A DNA stretch of 64,000 nt. Origin: Planctobacterium marinum (GTDB lineage: Bacteria; Pseudomonadota; Gammaproteobacteria; Enterobacterales; Alteromonadaceae). The position numbers and the translations under genes are program-made. Under the pieces are notes generated by a model, which made no database searches, was not told the DNA's origin, and worked only from the letters and a program-made list of their open reading frames with translations. Shown here one piece after another: positions 52,398 to 60,926 of the stretch. The stretch is taken from assembly GCF_036322805.1 (NCBI RefSeq), contig NZ_AP027272.1, positions 2,108,001-2,172,000 of the forward strand, given 5' to 3'. The stretch's first letter is position 1. Each line of letters starts with the position of its first letter.

Positions 52398-54995
52398 GTG
52401 GAAGCTATCGGCAAATACAAAGTATTAAAACAACTCGGCGCCGGTGGCTTCGGCGCGGTGTATCTGGCTGAAGCGCCCATCACCAACGCGCAGGTGGCCA
52501 TCAAAATCTTTCAGGTGAAAGACGAAAATCTGGTATGCGTCGCTACGAGTGCTTCGCAAGATGCCAGCGGGGTGTTAAAGGAGCGATTTTTGTCCGAAGC
52601 CCGCACTCTGGAGCAGCTTTCTCATAACCCTTACATCGTCTCCATTCGGGATTATGATGAACTGGACGATGGCACACCTTATTACGTGATGCCGTATTTG
52701 CCGACGTCGCTTGAGCAGGAGATTGGCAAAGATGCATTCACAAGGGGGAAATTAGAAGAGACGCCCAAAGCCTTGCATCCTCGAAAATTAGCCAGTTCCC
52801 GTGCTACTGAAATTCTCAAGCAAATTCTGGAAGGCATGAGAGAAGTCCATCGTGCCGGGCTCATTCACCGGGATATCAAGCCTGCGAATATTTTGTTTGA
52901 TGCACAAGGCAATGTGCAAATCTGTGATTTTGGCATTGCTAAATCACCCGATGCCGAGCACAGCCAGTCGGGTGTGGGCATGGGTAGCCGCAATTACATG
53001 TCACCTGAGCAACGCGAAAGCGCCAAGCATGTAAGCCCCGCCTCAGATGTGTACAGCATTGGGGTACTGGCCTATCGCATGTTAACCGGTCAGTTACCCA
53101 GTCATCCTTATGAGCCTCCCATTCAGTTTTCCCCTGGTATTGGACAACCTCTAAACGACTTAATAGATATTGCGATTGCACAGCAAGAAACAAAACGCCC
53201 TGCCGATGCGGGCGATTTTTTAAGGCGTTTTAATCAGGCAGTAAAAGCCAGCAATGAAATTGAAGTGGAAGACGAAGGCACGGGCACCTGGGTGGGCGGT
53301 GAGTCGGAGATAAAAGCGGAGCTTAAACCGCTACAGGATAAAATCGAGCAGGTGCTGTTAAGTGAGGGCGATATACCGGCATCAGAACGCTTTGCCATTG
53401 AAGCGCTGGCGGCGGTGGGTAATCTGGATAAAGCGGAACTGGATGCGTTTATTGCGCATATTAAAGAGCGCAACAAAGATAAACTGCAACCGCTGAATAA
53501 CTGGCTCAAACTGGTTCGGGAGCGAGCCAGCGCAGAGCAAGGCCGTTTCAGTGAAGCAACAAAAAGTGCACTGGTATCAGCCGGTCGAGCGATAGGTCTG
53601 AGCGGTTCACAGATAGACCAAAAGCTGGAGAAAGAATGTCAGGTTTTCCAGACAAAAGATGAATTGACAGCAGACATAAAAAAGGAAAATAAAAAAGCCG
53701 ACACTCAAGCCAGAACCCAAACCAAATCAACGTCATCTAAACTGCCTTTCATCATGGGGGCGTTGTTGATTGTTATCTCACTGGCGGGTTATGGTGTATG
53801 GCAAAACCAACAGAGCCAGCCTGCGCGCACATCGACAAAATCCTCCGGTCAGTCTTCCGTCGCTTCAGAATATACATTACGAGTAGAAAGCACCCCCTCA
53901 GATGCTCAGGTGAGTGTGGATGGTAAACGGGTGAGCAACAAGCGCATTAGTTTGTCGCCGGGCAGTTATCGGCTGAGTGTGGAAAAAGCGGGTTATAACA
54001 CCGTAAATAAAATCGTGGAGCTTCGCGGTGACAAAACCGAGTATGTGAGCCTTTCCCGTAGTGCACCGGTCAGGTTGCCATTGACCATTAATACCAGTCC
54101 ATCGGATGCAAGAGTACAGATATTAAACATTCAGCCTGTGTACTATGAGGGTATAAGGCTTGAGCCGGGTGATTATCAGGTTAAGGTCAGTGCGGAGGGT
54201 TATGAAAGCGAGACGCGCTGGGTGTCATTGAATACCACTCATAGCCAGTTTGAGTTTAGCCTGAACAAAGCAAAACCCCGTTACACAGCAGGCGTACAGT
54301 CGGTACTGGACAGCATGGTGAGCATTCCCGGCGGCAGTTTTATGATGGGCAGTAATGATGGTGAGAGTGATGAAAAGCCAGTACACCGGGTGACCATCAA
54401 ATCGTTTAAACTGATGGAGACGGAAGTGACTTGGGCGATGTACCAGCCCTGTATCGATGACGGTGTGTGTCCAGAAGCAAAAGATGAAGGCTGGGGCAAG
54501 GCAAATCGTCCGGTGATCAATGTCAGCTGGAATGATATTACCCAAAAGTATATCCCTTGGTTAAACCAAAAAACAGGTCAAACTTTCAGGTTACCCACGG
54601 AGGCGGAATGGGAATACGCAGCGAGGGCAGGCACGACAACAAAATACAGTTGGGGTAATTCAATTGATTGTAATAAAGCCCGATATGGCTTCTTACTTGA
54701 TGAGTGCGACATAGAAGGCTCTGCATACCCGGTCAAATCGTTTTCTCCCAATGCTTTTGGACTTTACGATATGCACGGTAATGTCAGGGAGTGGGTGCAG
54801 GATTGCATCAATGATTCTTATTCAGGTGCACCCGGTGATGGCAGTGCCTGGATGAGTGGTAATTGTGACAGAGCTGTGCATCGCGGCGGCTCCTTTTTCA
54901 ACACTTCGGACTTCTTGCGTTCGGCCGGTCGCGGCAAGGCTAACCGTTCGTCTCGTTCCTTCACTGTCGGCTTTCGTTTAGCCCTGGGTGAATGA
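52398..54995 (+). CDS. Transmembrane kinase with two PEGA domains and FGE (DGR-like target)
   Basis: The 865-aa protein starts at a GTG. The kinase domain (LGAGGFGAVYL, HRDIKPANILF, DFGIAK) is complete, and the GTGTW linker follows near 290. A transmembrane helix (FIMGALLIVISLAGYGVW) precedes two PEGA domains (around 490-550 and 555-615) and the FGE domain (about 632-865). VR5 forms the C-terminus. DNA of the kinase N-lobe is almost identical to that at 27270-27535, implying recent duplication or gene conversion. Its location after the OmpA and TolB-like genes suggests it controls that envelope complex. Confidence 0.88.
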   Translation: MEAIGKYKVLKQLGAGGFGAVYLAEAPITNAQVAIKIFQVKDENLVCVATSASQDASGVLKERFLSEARTLEQLSHNPYIVSIRDYDELDDGTPYYVMPYLPTSLEQEIGKDAFTRGKLEETPKALHPRKLASSRATEILKQILEGMREVHRAGLIHRDIKPANILFDAQGNVQICDFGIAKSPDAEHSQSGVGMGSRNYMSPEQRESAKHVSPASDVYSIGVLAYRMLTGQLPSHPYEPPIQFSPGIGQPLNDLIDIAIAQQETKRPADAGDFLRRFNQAVKASNEIEVEDEGTGTWVGGESEIKAELKPLQDKIEQVLLSEGDIPASERFAIEALAAVGNLDKAELDAFIAHIKERNKDKLQPLNNWLKLVRERASAEQGRFSEATKSALVSAGRAIGLSGSQIDQKLEKECQVFQTKDELTADIKKENKKADTQARTQTKSTSSKLPFIMGALLIVISLAGYGVWQNQQSQPARTSTKSSGQSSVASEYTLRVESTPSDAQVSVDGKRVSNKRISLSPGSYRLSVEKAGYNTVNKIVELRGDKTEYVSLSRSAPVRLPLTINTSPSDARVQILNIQPVYYEGIRLEPGDYQVKVSAEGYESETRWVSLNTTHSQFEFSLNKAKPRYTAGVQSVLDSMVSIPGGSFMMGSNDGESDEKPVHRVTIKSFKLMETEVTWAMYQPCIDDGVCPEAKDEGWGKANRPVINVSWNDITQKYIPWLNQKTGQTFRLPTEAEWEYAARAGTTTKYSWGNSIDCNKARYGFLLDECDIEGSAYPVKSFSPNAFGLYDMHGNVREWVQDCINDSYSGAPGDGSAWMSGNCDRAVHRGGSFFNTSDFLRSAGRGKANRSSRSFTVGFRLALGE
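54882..54983 (+). repeat. VR5: DGR-like variable tract
   Basis: Thirty-four codons from RGGSFFNTSDF to GFRLA. Variable codons TTC, AAC, ACT, GAC, TTC, GGT, AAC, TCT, TCC, TTC and ACT keep the third base of VR2-VR4 at most positions. The residues after the tract (LGE) differ from the QDL ending of VR1-VR3. Confidence 0.7.
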
Positions 54996-55285
54996 CGCCC
55001 GGAACCAGCGAATACCTGGAGCGGGTTCAGCCATGAACGCGAGACAAGTGGACGTCGAGCCGGCTCCATTAACATGGAAGTTTTAAACCTCAATGTTTAA
55101 TTGTGAAACTTATCGTGATTACTCCTGCCCGACTTATTCTGCCACTAAGGGTGTTACAGCAGATTGATGATAAACTCCCGTTTTTTATCGAGGGTCGCGG
55201 GTTCGGCAAAAATGTAGGGAACATTTTTATCTCATACATCCCGGTAACTCGATTACAGGATGTACGGAATAATCCCGGTACCGAA

Positions 55286-55343
55286 GCTACTAATTTGAAA
55301 GCACATAAGCCACCTTAGGGTGGTTTTTTTGTGTCTGTGATTC
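55286..55343 (+). repeat. Right direct repeat of the island (attR-like)
   Basis: Matches 19361-19418 (tRNA-Asp 3' end, flank and terminator) with about six substitutions and no gap. Confidence 0.6.
55310..55330 (+). terminator. Intrinsic terminator, copy of the tRNA-Asp terminator
   Basis: The stem CCACC-TTAG-GGTGG is followed by seven T residues; it differs from the 19385 terminator only in the loop. Confidence 0.8.
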
Positions 55344-55402
55344 AGGAAATTCTCATCAGTCTGTTATACTGACGGCCCGCAGTAAATCATAAAAAGAAAA
55401 AT

Positions 55403-56080
55403 ATGCTTATTGGCCAAAAGTTTATCTTTATTCATTACCCTCGCACGGGCGGTACCTCAGTTAGAAATCATTTGTCCCGTTTATTCCCGGATAATTATCT
55501 TCCTATGTCAGATCCTCGCTTGAGCCGGGATCAGCAAGTAAATTTGATGCATCAATCGTTAGTGGTGTGCCATCAATACGCCAGACAGAGTGGTGTTAAC
55601 CCTTCGTTATTACCGACGCTGGTATGTATTCGCAATCCATACAGCCTTATGTTGTCTGAATACATGTACCTCAAACAAAAATGGGGTAAGAAAATAAAAG
55701 ATTTGGACAAAACGTTTTCGGGATATTTGAATACGCTAGCGAAAAAAGTTACGGCAGAAAAGAAACAGCGCTGGAAACAAAGCCATTACGGTCGTTACCA
55801 GGATTTTTTATGCATCAACGGCAGCATACCAGCCAATTTAACGATTGCCCGCTACGAGACACTGGAAGAAGACGTAAATCGTTTTATTGCTGAACAGCTC
55901 GGGGTATCCGATAGCAAAGCGAAACTCCCCCATAAAAATGCCAGCCGTCATGGCAAGGTGGCAGCTTATTACACTGAAAAAGATGAGCAACTTGTTTACG
56001 ACATGTGGCAAAACGTGTTTGATAATGGTCTATATGATCGCTACGACGGCTTGGAAACCGACAACAAATCTTCGTCTTAA
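55403..56080 (+). CDS. Sulfotransferase-like protein
   Basis: The 225-aa protein has the PAPS 5'-phosphosulfate loop FIHYPRTGGTSVRN and the 3'-phosphate motif VCIRNPYSLMLSEY. It should transfer sulfate from PAPS to an unknown acceptor, perhaps a surface glycan. It is the first gene outside the island and has no obvious operon partner. Confidence 0.75.
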   Translation: MLIGQKFIFIHYPRTGGTSVRNHLSRLFPDNYLPMSDPRLSRDQQVNLMHQSLVVCHQYARQSGVNPSLLPTLVCIRNPYSLMLSEYMYLKQKWGKKIKDLDKTFSGYLNTLAKKVTAEKKQRWKQSHYGRYQDFLCINGSIPANLTIARYETLEEDVNRFIAEQLGVSDSKAKLPHKNASRHGKVAAYYTEKDEQLVYDMWQNVFDNGLYDRYDGLETDNKSSS

Positions 56081-56194
56081 TTACATTATCATCTTTTGGA
56101 GAAGTGCGAGAGTTGCTAGGGCCAAGTTCAACATTGAAGTTAGACATAGTTAAAATACTGGTTTACTGTTTAAATTTTTACGCGAGAAAACAAT

Positions 56195-56449
56195 ATGAAA
56201 AAGCTATTCGTTATTTTAGGGGCGGGGTTGTTGTTATCCGCATGCTCTAAGTTAACTAAAGAAAATTACGAGCTACTGGAAATGGGCATGTCACAAGAGG
56301 AAATACAGGCGGTAATCGGTAAACCCGATAATTGTTCAGAAACCTTGGGAACGAAATCTTGTATATGGGGCAGTGAAGAGGGCAAAAATATCACGATCAC
56401 CTTTATTGGCGATAACGCGACTACCTTCAGTAACGACGGTCTACAGTAA
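56195..56449 (+). CDS. Small lipoprotein, BamE/DUF3862-like
   Basis: The 84-aa protein has a lipobox (LGAGLLLSACSK) and the SmpA/OmlA-like pattern YELLEMGMSQEEIQAVIGKP, then CSETLGTKSCIWGSE. It is too short for BamE itself. Its exact role is unknown; it lies 11 nt before the SIMPL gene. Confidence 0.7.
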   Translation: MKKLFVILGAGLLLSACSKLTKENYELLEMGMSQEEIQAVIGKPDNCSETLGTKSCIWGSEEGKNITITFIGDNATTFSNDGLQ

Positions 56450-56460
56450 AGGTAACAGAC

Positions 56461-57135
56461 ATGAAGTTGTTGCGTATTCTGACAATTGTTTGGCTTGCTG
56501 CTTTTTGTTCAGCTGCTAATGGGCAAAACATCATACAGGTGGTGGGTAGTGGCCAGATGAACGTGCAACCGGACGGACTTGAGTTTTCTATTCATATTAG
56601 AGAACGCGGTCCGTTGGTGAGCAAGCTCTTTGCCTCTGCAAATCAGAAAACAACGCTCATCGTCAATACGCTGCAAAAACAAAAAGTAAACCCCAAGGAC
56701 ATTCAAAGTATGCAAATGCGAGTGACGCCTTGGTTTGTTTACGAAAATCAAACAAGACAGCAAAGAGGGTTTGAATTGTCTCGTCAGATTCAGGTAACCG
56801 TGCGCAATACTGAAAAAGTAGCCGTGCTCTTTGATGAAGTTTTTCGCATTGGCAACCTGGAAATTACAGATATCTCTTTATTGGTGTCGCAACAAGAGAA
56901 CTACTACCGAGAAGCGCTGGTTAAAGCGTTAGATGATGCCAAAACAAAAGCCACGTTGATGGCTGCACAATTAGATACCAAACCGGGAAAAGTGGTTTCC
57001 TTGATTGAATTAAACAGTCAAAACACTGTGCCTGAAATGAGAACTATGATGAGAAGTTCTGGTGGCTCGGAAAGCTTTTTGCCCGGCGAAGTTACGGTAA
57101 CTGCAGTAATTGAAGTACAGTTTGCTATAGATTAG
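56461..57135 (+). CDS. SIMPL domain (DUF541) exported protein
   Basis: The 224-aa protein has a signal peptide (LTIVWLAAFCSAANGQ) and the SIMPL pattern: VVGSGQMNVQPDGLEFSIHI, QSMQMRVTPWFVY, YYREALVKALDDAKTKA, and the C-terminal PGEVTVTAVIEVQF. E. coli YggE is the best-known relative, linked to oxidative stress. It probably acts in the periplasm. Confidence 0.8.
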   Translation: MKLLRILTIVWLAAFCSAANGQNIIQVVGSGQMNVQPDGLEFSIHIRERGPLVSKLFASANQKTTLIVNTLQKQKVNPKDIQSMQMRVTPWFVYENQTRQQRGFELSRQIQVTVRNTEKVAVLFDEVFRIGNLEITDISLLVSQQENYYREALVKALDDAKTKATLMAAQLDTKPGKVVSLIELNSQNTVPEMRTMMRSSGGSESFLPGEVTVTAVIEVQFAID

Positions 57136-57343
57136 TTTACTTCGATATATGGCTTTCTTGTTTTTGGCTTGAAGTCAGGCGATTATCCCCAATATCAGAT
57201 CCCCGTTTCAATTATGTGAACAAGCAAACTCATTATTTTTTATTATGAGTGATAGTTTACGCATACGAATGCAAATCAAAATCTATTTAAAATTGATAAA
57301 AAAGCGATTAATTTAGCGTTCTATAGCATTACCTGGAAAAATT

Positions 57344-57808
57344 ATGGCTAAAACAAAATCTCAATTGTATGACGAACTTGCGCAGGAAGTGGATGCTATC
57401 CTGGCAGGTGAGACCGATATGATTGCCAATCTGGCAAATGTGGCCTCTTTGGTTTGGAATAAACTTCCTGCAGTTAACTGGGCTGGCTTTTACTTATTAA
57501 AAGAAGACGAGCTGGTACTTGGCCCGTTCATGGGCAAACCTGCTTGTGTGCGTATTCCCGTTGGCAGAGGCGTATGTGGTGCCGCTGCAAAAACTCGATT
57601 TCCGCAACTGGTAGAGGATGTGCATCAGTTTGAAGGGCACATTGCCTGTGATGCAGCTTCTAACTCAGAAATCGTTATTCCGGTTCTGGTAAACGATGAG
57701 CTAATCGGCGTTTTGGATCTGGATAGCCCAGAGATTGCTCGTTTTGATAAAACCGATCTTGAGGGTTTGCAACGAGTGGTTAAAAGCGTAGAGGCGGCAC
57801 TGGCTTGA
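57344..57808 (+). CDS. msrC: Free methionine-(R)-sulfoxide reductase (GAF domain)
   Basis: The 154-aa GAF enzyme reduces free methionine-R-sulfoxide. The conserved sequence VNWAGFYLL, LGPFMGKPACVRIPVGRGVC and HIACDAASNSEIVIPV carries the catalytic Cys residues. In E. coli the gene (yebR) lies just upstream of proQ and prc, as here. Its stop overlaps the start of the following small gene. Confidence 0.9.
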   Translation: MAKTKSQLYDELAQEVDAILAGETDMIANLANVASLVWNKLPAVNWAGFYLLKEDELVLGPFMGKPACVRIPVGRGVCGAAAKTRFPQLVEDVHQFEGHIACDAASNSEIVIPVLVNDELIGVLDLDSPEIARFDKTDLEGLQRVVKSVEAALA

Positions 57809-58086
57809 AAGAGTTCTTTGACATCCATGTTGTACTAGCCACATCCGAAGATATGGATATCTTCGATGATGAGCAAGCAGAGGAGGCTGCTGAGCAGCTC
57901 AATACAATTCTGCACATGCTCTACGACAAAGCAGATGAAGACACCTCCGTGGAAAAATTAGAGAATATGGTGCAGCATGTTTGGGACAATTGGCGTGAAG
58001 ATGGCGATTTATTGTCAATAGATCTGCAGGATTTGAGCGATTGGGTTGACCAATTGCTGGCAACTTGGGATGATGCGCACATCTAA
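57805..58086 (+). CDS. Small acidic hypothetical protein
   Basis: The 93-aa product starts at a TTG whose last bases overlap the msrC stop (MKEFFDIHVVLATSEDMDIF). It is strongly acidic and helical (WDNWREDGDLLSIDLQDLSD). No family is recognised. Its place between msrC and proQ suggests co-expression with them. Confidence 0.65.
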   Translation: MKEFFDIHVVLATSEDMDIFDDEQAEEAAEQLNTILHMLYDKADEDTSVEKLENMVQHVWDNWREDGDLLSIDLQDLSDWVDQLLATWDDAHI

Positions 58087-58116
58087 ACAACCAATAACAG
58101 AAGACATTCTCCATTA

Positions 58117-58773
58117 ATGGATAATCCAGAAAAATTTTCTGACTCAAAACAAGTCATCCAATTTCTTTCCGATACTTTTCCCGCTTGCTTCACTGTTGAA
58201 GGTGATGCCAAGCCACTAAAGATTGGTATTTTTCAAGATCTCGCAGAAGCACTAGCGGAAGAACCTCGTGTTAGTAAAACGCTGTTGCGTTCATCATTGC
58301 GACATTACACCAATAGCTGGCGTTATTTGTATTCTATTAAGGCTGGAGCCGACCGCGTAGGTCTGGATGGCAGTGCAGATGCTAAAGTGGAGCAAGACCA
58401 CGAAGAGCACGCGCAGCAACAGCTTAAAGAGAGCAAGCAAAAGGTTGCAGAGCGCAAAAAGGCAGAAGCAAAAGCAAAGCCACAAGACGGTGTAAAGAAA
58501 AATTACAAAAATAAAGCAAAACCTGATAGCAAATCGGGTGCAGATAGGTCTAAGCTTAATGAACGAAAAGCAACAGCGAATCGTCCTAAGCCAGAAAAGC
58601 TCACTGATTCTGATTTGGTCGCAGGTACAGAGGTTACTGTCAAGGTTGGCAAATCACCGATGCCTGGTACTATCTCCGAGGTAAGCAAAGATGGCATACA
58701 AGTGGTTTTAAACTCTGGTATGCAAATCAAAGTGCAACAGGACAACCTGAGACTCGCAGCGAAAAAAAGGTAG
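58117..58773 (+). CDS. proQ: RNA chaperone ProQ
   Basis: ProQ is a global RNA-binding protein that stabilises mRNA 3' ends and small RNAs. The N-terminal FinO domain includes FPACFTVEGDAKPLKIGIFQ and RHYTNSWRYLYSIKAGADRV. A Lys/Ala-rich linker and a C-terminal Tudor-like domain (GTEVTVKVGKSPMPGTISEV) follow. The 218-aa length is normal. The gene lies 4 nt before prc. Confidence 0.95.
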   Translation: MDNPEKFSDSKQVIQFLSDTFPACFTVEGDAKPLKIGIFQDLAEALAEEPRVSKTLLRSSLRHYTNSWRYLYSIKAGADRVGLDGSADAKVEQDHEEHAQQQLKESKQKVAERKKAEAKAKPQDGVKKNYKNKAKPDSKSGADRSKLNERKATANRPKPEKLTDSDLVAGTEVTVKVGKSPMPGTISEVSKDGIQVVLNSGMQIKVQQDNLRLAAKKR

Positions 58774-58777
58774 TTGT

Positions 58778-60814
58778 ATGAAAAAATGTGTTCGTGTAAC
58801 CGTGCTGTCAGCGATTATGGCAGCGATGATCCCCGGTGTATTGTCGGCTTCTGAAAATGCACCACAAGCTCTGCCAGAGTTGAATCCTGAAGGACAGCAC
58901 AAAGTAGCAGCAAAACGAATTTCGGATCTGTTTACCCGAGCACATTATAAAGAGGTGTATCTCAACGACAGCACCTCAGAGAAGATATTCGAGCGTTATT
59001 TGCGTTCATTAGACGCCAACAAGTCGGTATTCCTCAAATCAGACATAGACCAAATGGTAGCCCACAAAGATGCCTTTGACGAAGCCTTGTCAAAGGGGGA
59101 TATGTCCGTGGCTTACGATATGTATGAGCTGAACCTGGAAAAACGCCTGGAGCGTTTTCAATTTGCGTTAACTCTGCTGGACAAGCCCTTTGATTTTGAA
59201 AAAGAGGGCGACAAATACTTTTACGACAGAGAAGATGCTGCATGGCCTGCCAATAAAGCTGAGCTCGATGAAATCTGGCGACAACGCATTAAATACGATG
59301 CTTTGAACTTAAAATTGGCTGGCAAAAACCAAGAAGAAATTAAAGATTTACTCACCAAGCGATACGAGCGAGCGATTAAGCGGTTACATCAAACCAAAAG
59401 TGAAGATGTTTTCCAAACGGTTATGAATGCGTTTGCCCGAAGCATTGAGGCACATACAAGCTATTTATCTCCGCGCAACGCAGAGCGTTTCCAGATGGAA
59501 ATGAACTTGTCTTTTGAAGGTATTGGCGCAGTACTTCAGCTGGAGGATGATTTTACGGTTATTCGCAGTATCGTACCCGGTGGTCCTGCGGATTTATCTA
59601 AGAAAATTAAACCTGAAGATAAAATTGTCGGTGTTGCTCAGGAAGGTGAAGAGTTCATTGATGTTATCGGCTGGCGTCTGGATGAAGTGGTAGAGTTGAT
59701 AAAGGGGCCTAAGGGCACTGAAGTGCGTTTGCAAGTGGTGAAAGCTGCTGGTGATGTTGCAGCGCCTGAAGTTGTTCCCATTGTCAGAGACAAGATCAAA
59801 CTTGAAGACCGCGCTGCACAATCTAAAGTATACGTTCCCGAATCTGGTCTTCACCAAGGTAAAAAGGTTGGGGTGATTAGCATTCCGTCGTTTTACAACA
59901 ACTTACATCAGGACGTTCGCAAAGAACTGGCAAACTTAGAAAAAGAGAATGTCGAGGCTGTTATTGTGGATTTGCGTGGCAATGGCGGTGGTTCGCTTAC
60001 GGAAGCAACGCTGGTGTCTGGCTTGTTCATTGATGAAGGACCAATAGTACAGGTGCGCTACAGCACCGGAAAAATCAGCGTAAATAGCGATACTGATGGC
60101 ATTACTTATTACGATGGTCCACTCACCGTGATGGTTGACCGTTATAGTGCCTCAGCGTCAGAAATATTTGCTGCTGCAATGCAGGATTACGGACGTGCGT
60201 TAATTGTCGGTGAGCAAACCTTCGGCAAAGGCACAGTGCAGCAACACCGAGGCTTGGGTAGAATATACGATTTTTACGATAATCCTTTGGGTAGCGTGCA
60301 ATTTACTATCGCCAAATTTTATCGAATTAATGGCGGTAGCACGCAGCACAAAGGCGTAGTGCCAGACATTCTCTTCCCATCGCCAGTAGAGGCATCTGAG
60401 TGGGGAGAAAGCCAGGAAGACAATGCTTTACCGTGGGACAGCATCTCGCGGGCGAAATACACCACGTTTGGCGAAACAAGCACAGCGGTGACCCAGGTAA
60501 ATAGCCAATACAAAGAGCGCATTGCCAGCGATCCGGAGTTCGCTTACATATTCAATGATATTGAACGCTACAAAGAAAACAAAGATAAAAACTTTATCAG
60601 TATCGTTGAGTCTGAGCGCAAACAAGAAAAGCAAGAGCAAGAAGCTAAGCAATTAGCGAGAGTTAACGAGCGTTTAGTTCGCATGGGCAAAGAGAAAATT
60701 GCTTCTCTGGATGATGTGCCAGAGGATATGGATGAAATCGATCCTTACCTGGATGAAGCGGTAAATATTACCCTGGATGTGGTAAACACTGGTAAGTATG
60801 CGATAAATCGTTAA
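58778..60814 (+). CDS. prc: Tail-specific periplasmic protease Prc
   Basis: Prc degrades periplasmic proteins by their C-termini and regulates peptidoglycan hydrolases. The 678-aa protein has a signal peptide (VLSAIMAAMIPGVLSASE), a helical N-domain, a PDZ domain (FEGIGAVLQLEDDFTVIRSI) and the protease core. The catalytic Ser is in RYSASASEIFAAA and the Lys in EQTFGKGTVQQ. DUF3340-type C-terminal sequence follows. It is co-transcribed with proQ. Confidence 0.95.
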   Translation: MKKCVRVTVLSAIMAAMIPGVLSASENAPQALPELNPEGQHKVAAKRISDLFTRAHYKEVYLNDSTSEKIFERYLRSLDANKSVFLKSDIDQMVAHKDAFDEALSKGDMSVAYDMYELNLEKRLERFQFALTLLDKPFDFEKEGDKYFYDREDAAWPANKAELDEIWRQRIKYDALNLKLAGKNQEEIKDLLTKRYERAIKRLHQTKSEDVFQTVMNAFARSIEAHTSYLSPRNAERFQMEMNLSFEGIGAVLQLEDDFTVIRSIVPGGPADLSKKIKPEDKIVGVAQEGEEFIDVIGWRLDEVVELIKGPKGTEVRLQVVKAAGDVAAPEVVPIVRDKIKLEDRAAQSKVYVPESGLHQGKKVGVISIPSFYNNLHQDVRKELANLEKENVEAVIVDLRGNGGGSLTEATLVSGLFIDEGPIVQVRYSTGKISVNSDTDGITYYDGPLTVMVDRYSASASEIFAAAMQDYGRALIVGEQTFGKGTVQQHRGLGRIYDFYDNPLGSVQFTIAKFYRINGGSTQHKGVVPDILFPSPVEASEWGESQEDNALPWDSISRAKYTTFGETSTAVTQVNSQYKERIASDPEFAYIFNDIERYKENKDKNFISIVESERKQEKQEQEAKQLARVNERLVRMGKEKIASLDDVPEDMDEIDPYLDEAVNITLDVVNTGKYAINR

Positions 60815-60830
60815 ACTAATTTATTTCCTA

Positions 60831-60856
60831 AAAAGGGTCGTTGAGGCCCTTTTTTA
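60831..60856 (+). terminator. Intrinsic terminator after prc
   Basis: AAAAGGGTC-GTTGA-GGCCCTTTTTT forms a stem with a T run, 17 nt after the prc stop. Confidence 0.85.
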
Positions 60857-60926
60857 TTGGTTGCAAAAAAACGCGTACCCGGTGAAGATTGCAAATTAAT
60901 TAAAAAAATAACAACAAGGAATTTAC

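Larger units (their letters stand above)
19361..55343. mobile_element. Putative genomic island inserted at tRNA-Asp
   Basis: The segment lies between the tRNA-Asp operon and the sulfotransferase/msrC-proQ-prc core block. Imperfect direct repeats of the tRNA 3' end and flank mark both ends (19361-19418 and 55286-55343). The content is accessory: kinase/FGE paralogues, many unrecognised secreted proteins and several decayed copies. No integrase or excisionase is visible, so it is either a fixed old island or one mobilised from elsewhere. Confidence 0.5.
54996..55402. other. Right end of the island, no gene
   Basis: 407 nt without a supportable gene. GGGTCGCGGGTTCG at 55192-55205 is identical to part of the tRNA-Asp variable and T-arm region, and the tRNA 3' flank follows at 55286, with unrelated sequence between. 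This looks like a decayed tRNA-Asp fragment. Confidence 0.6.
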
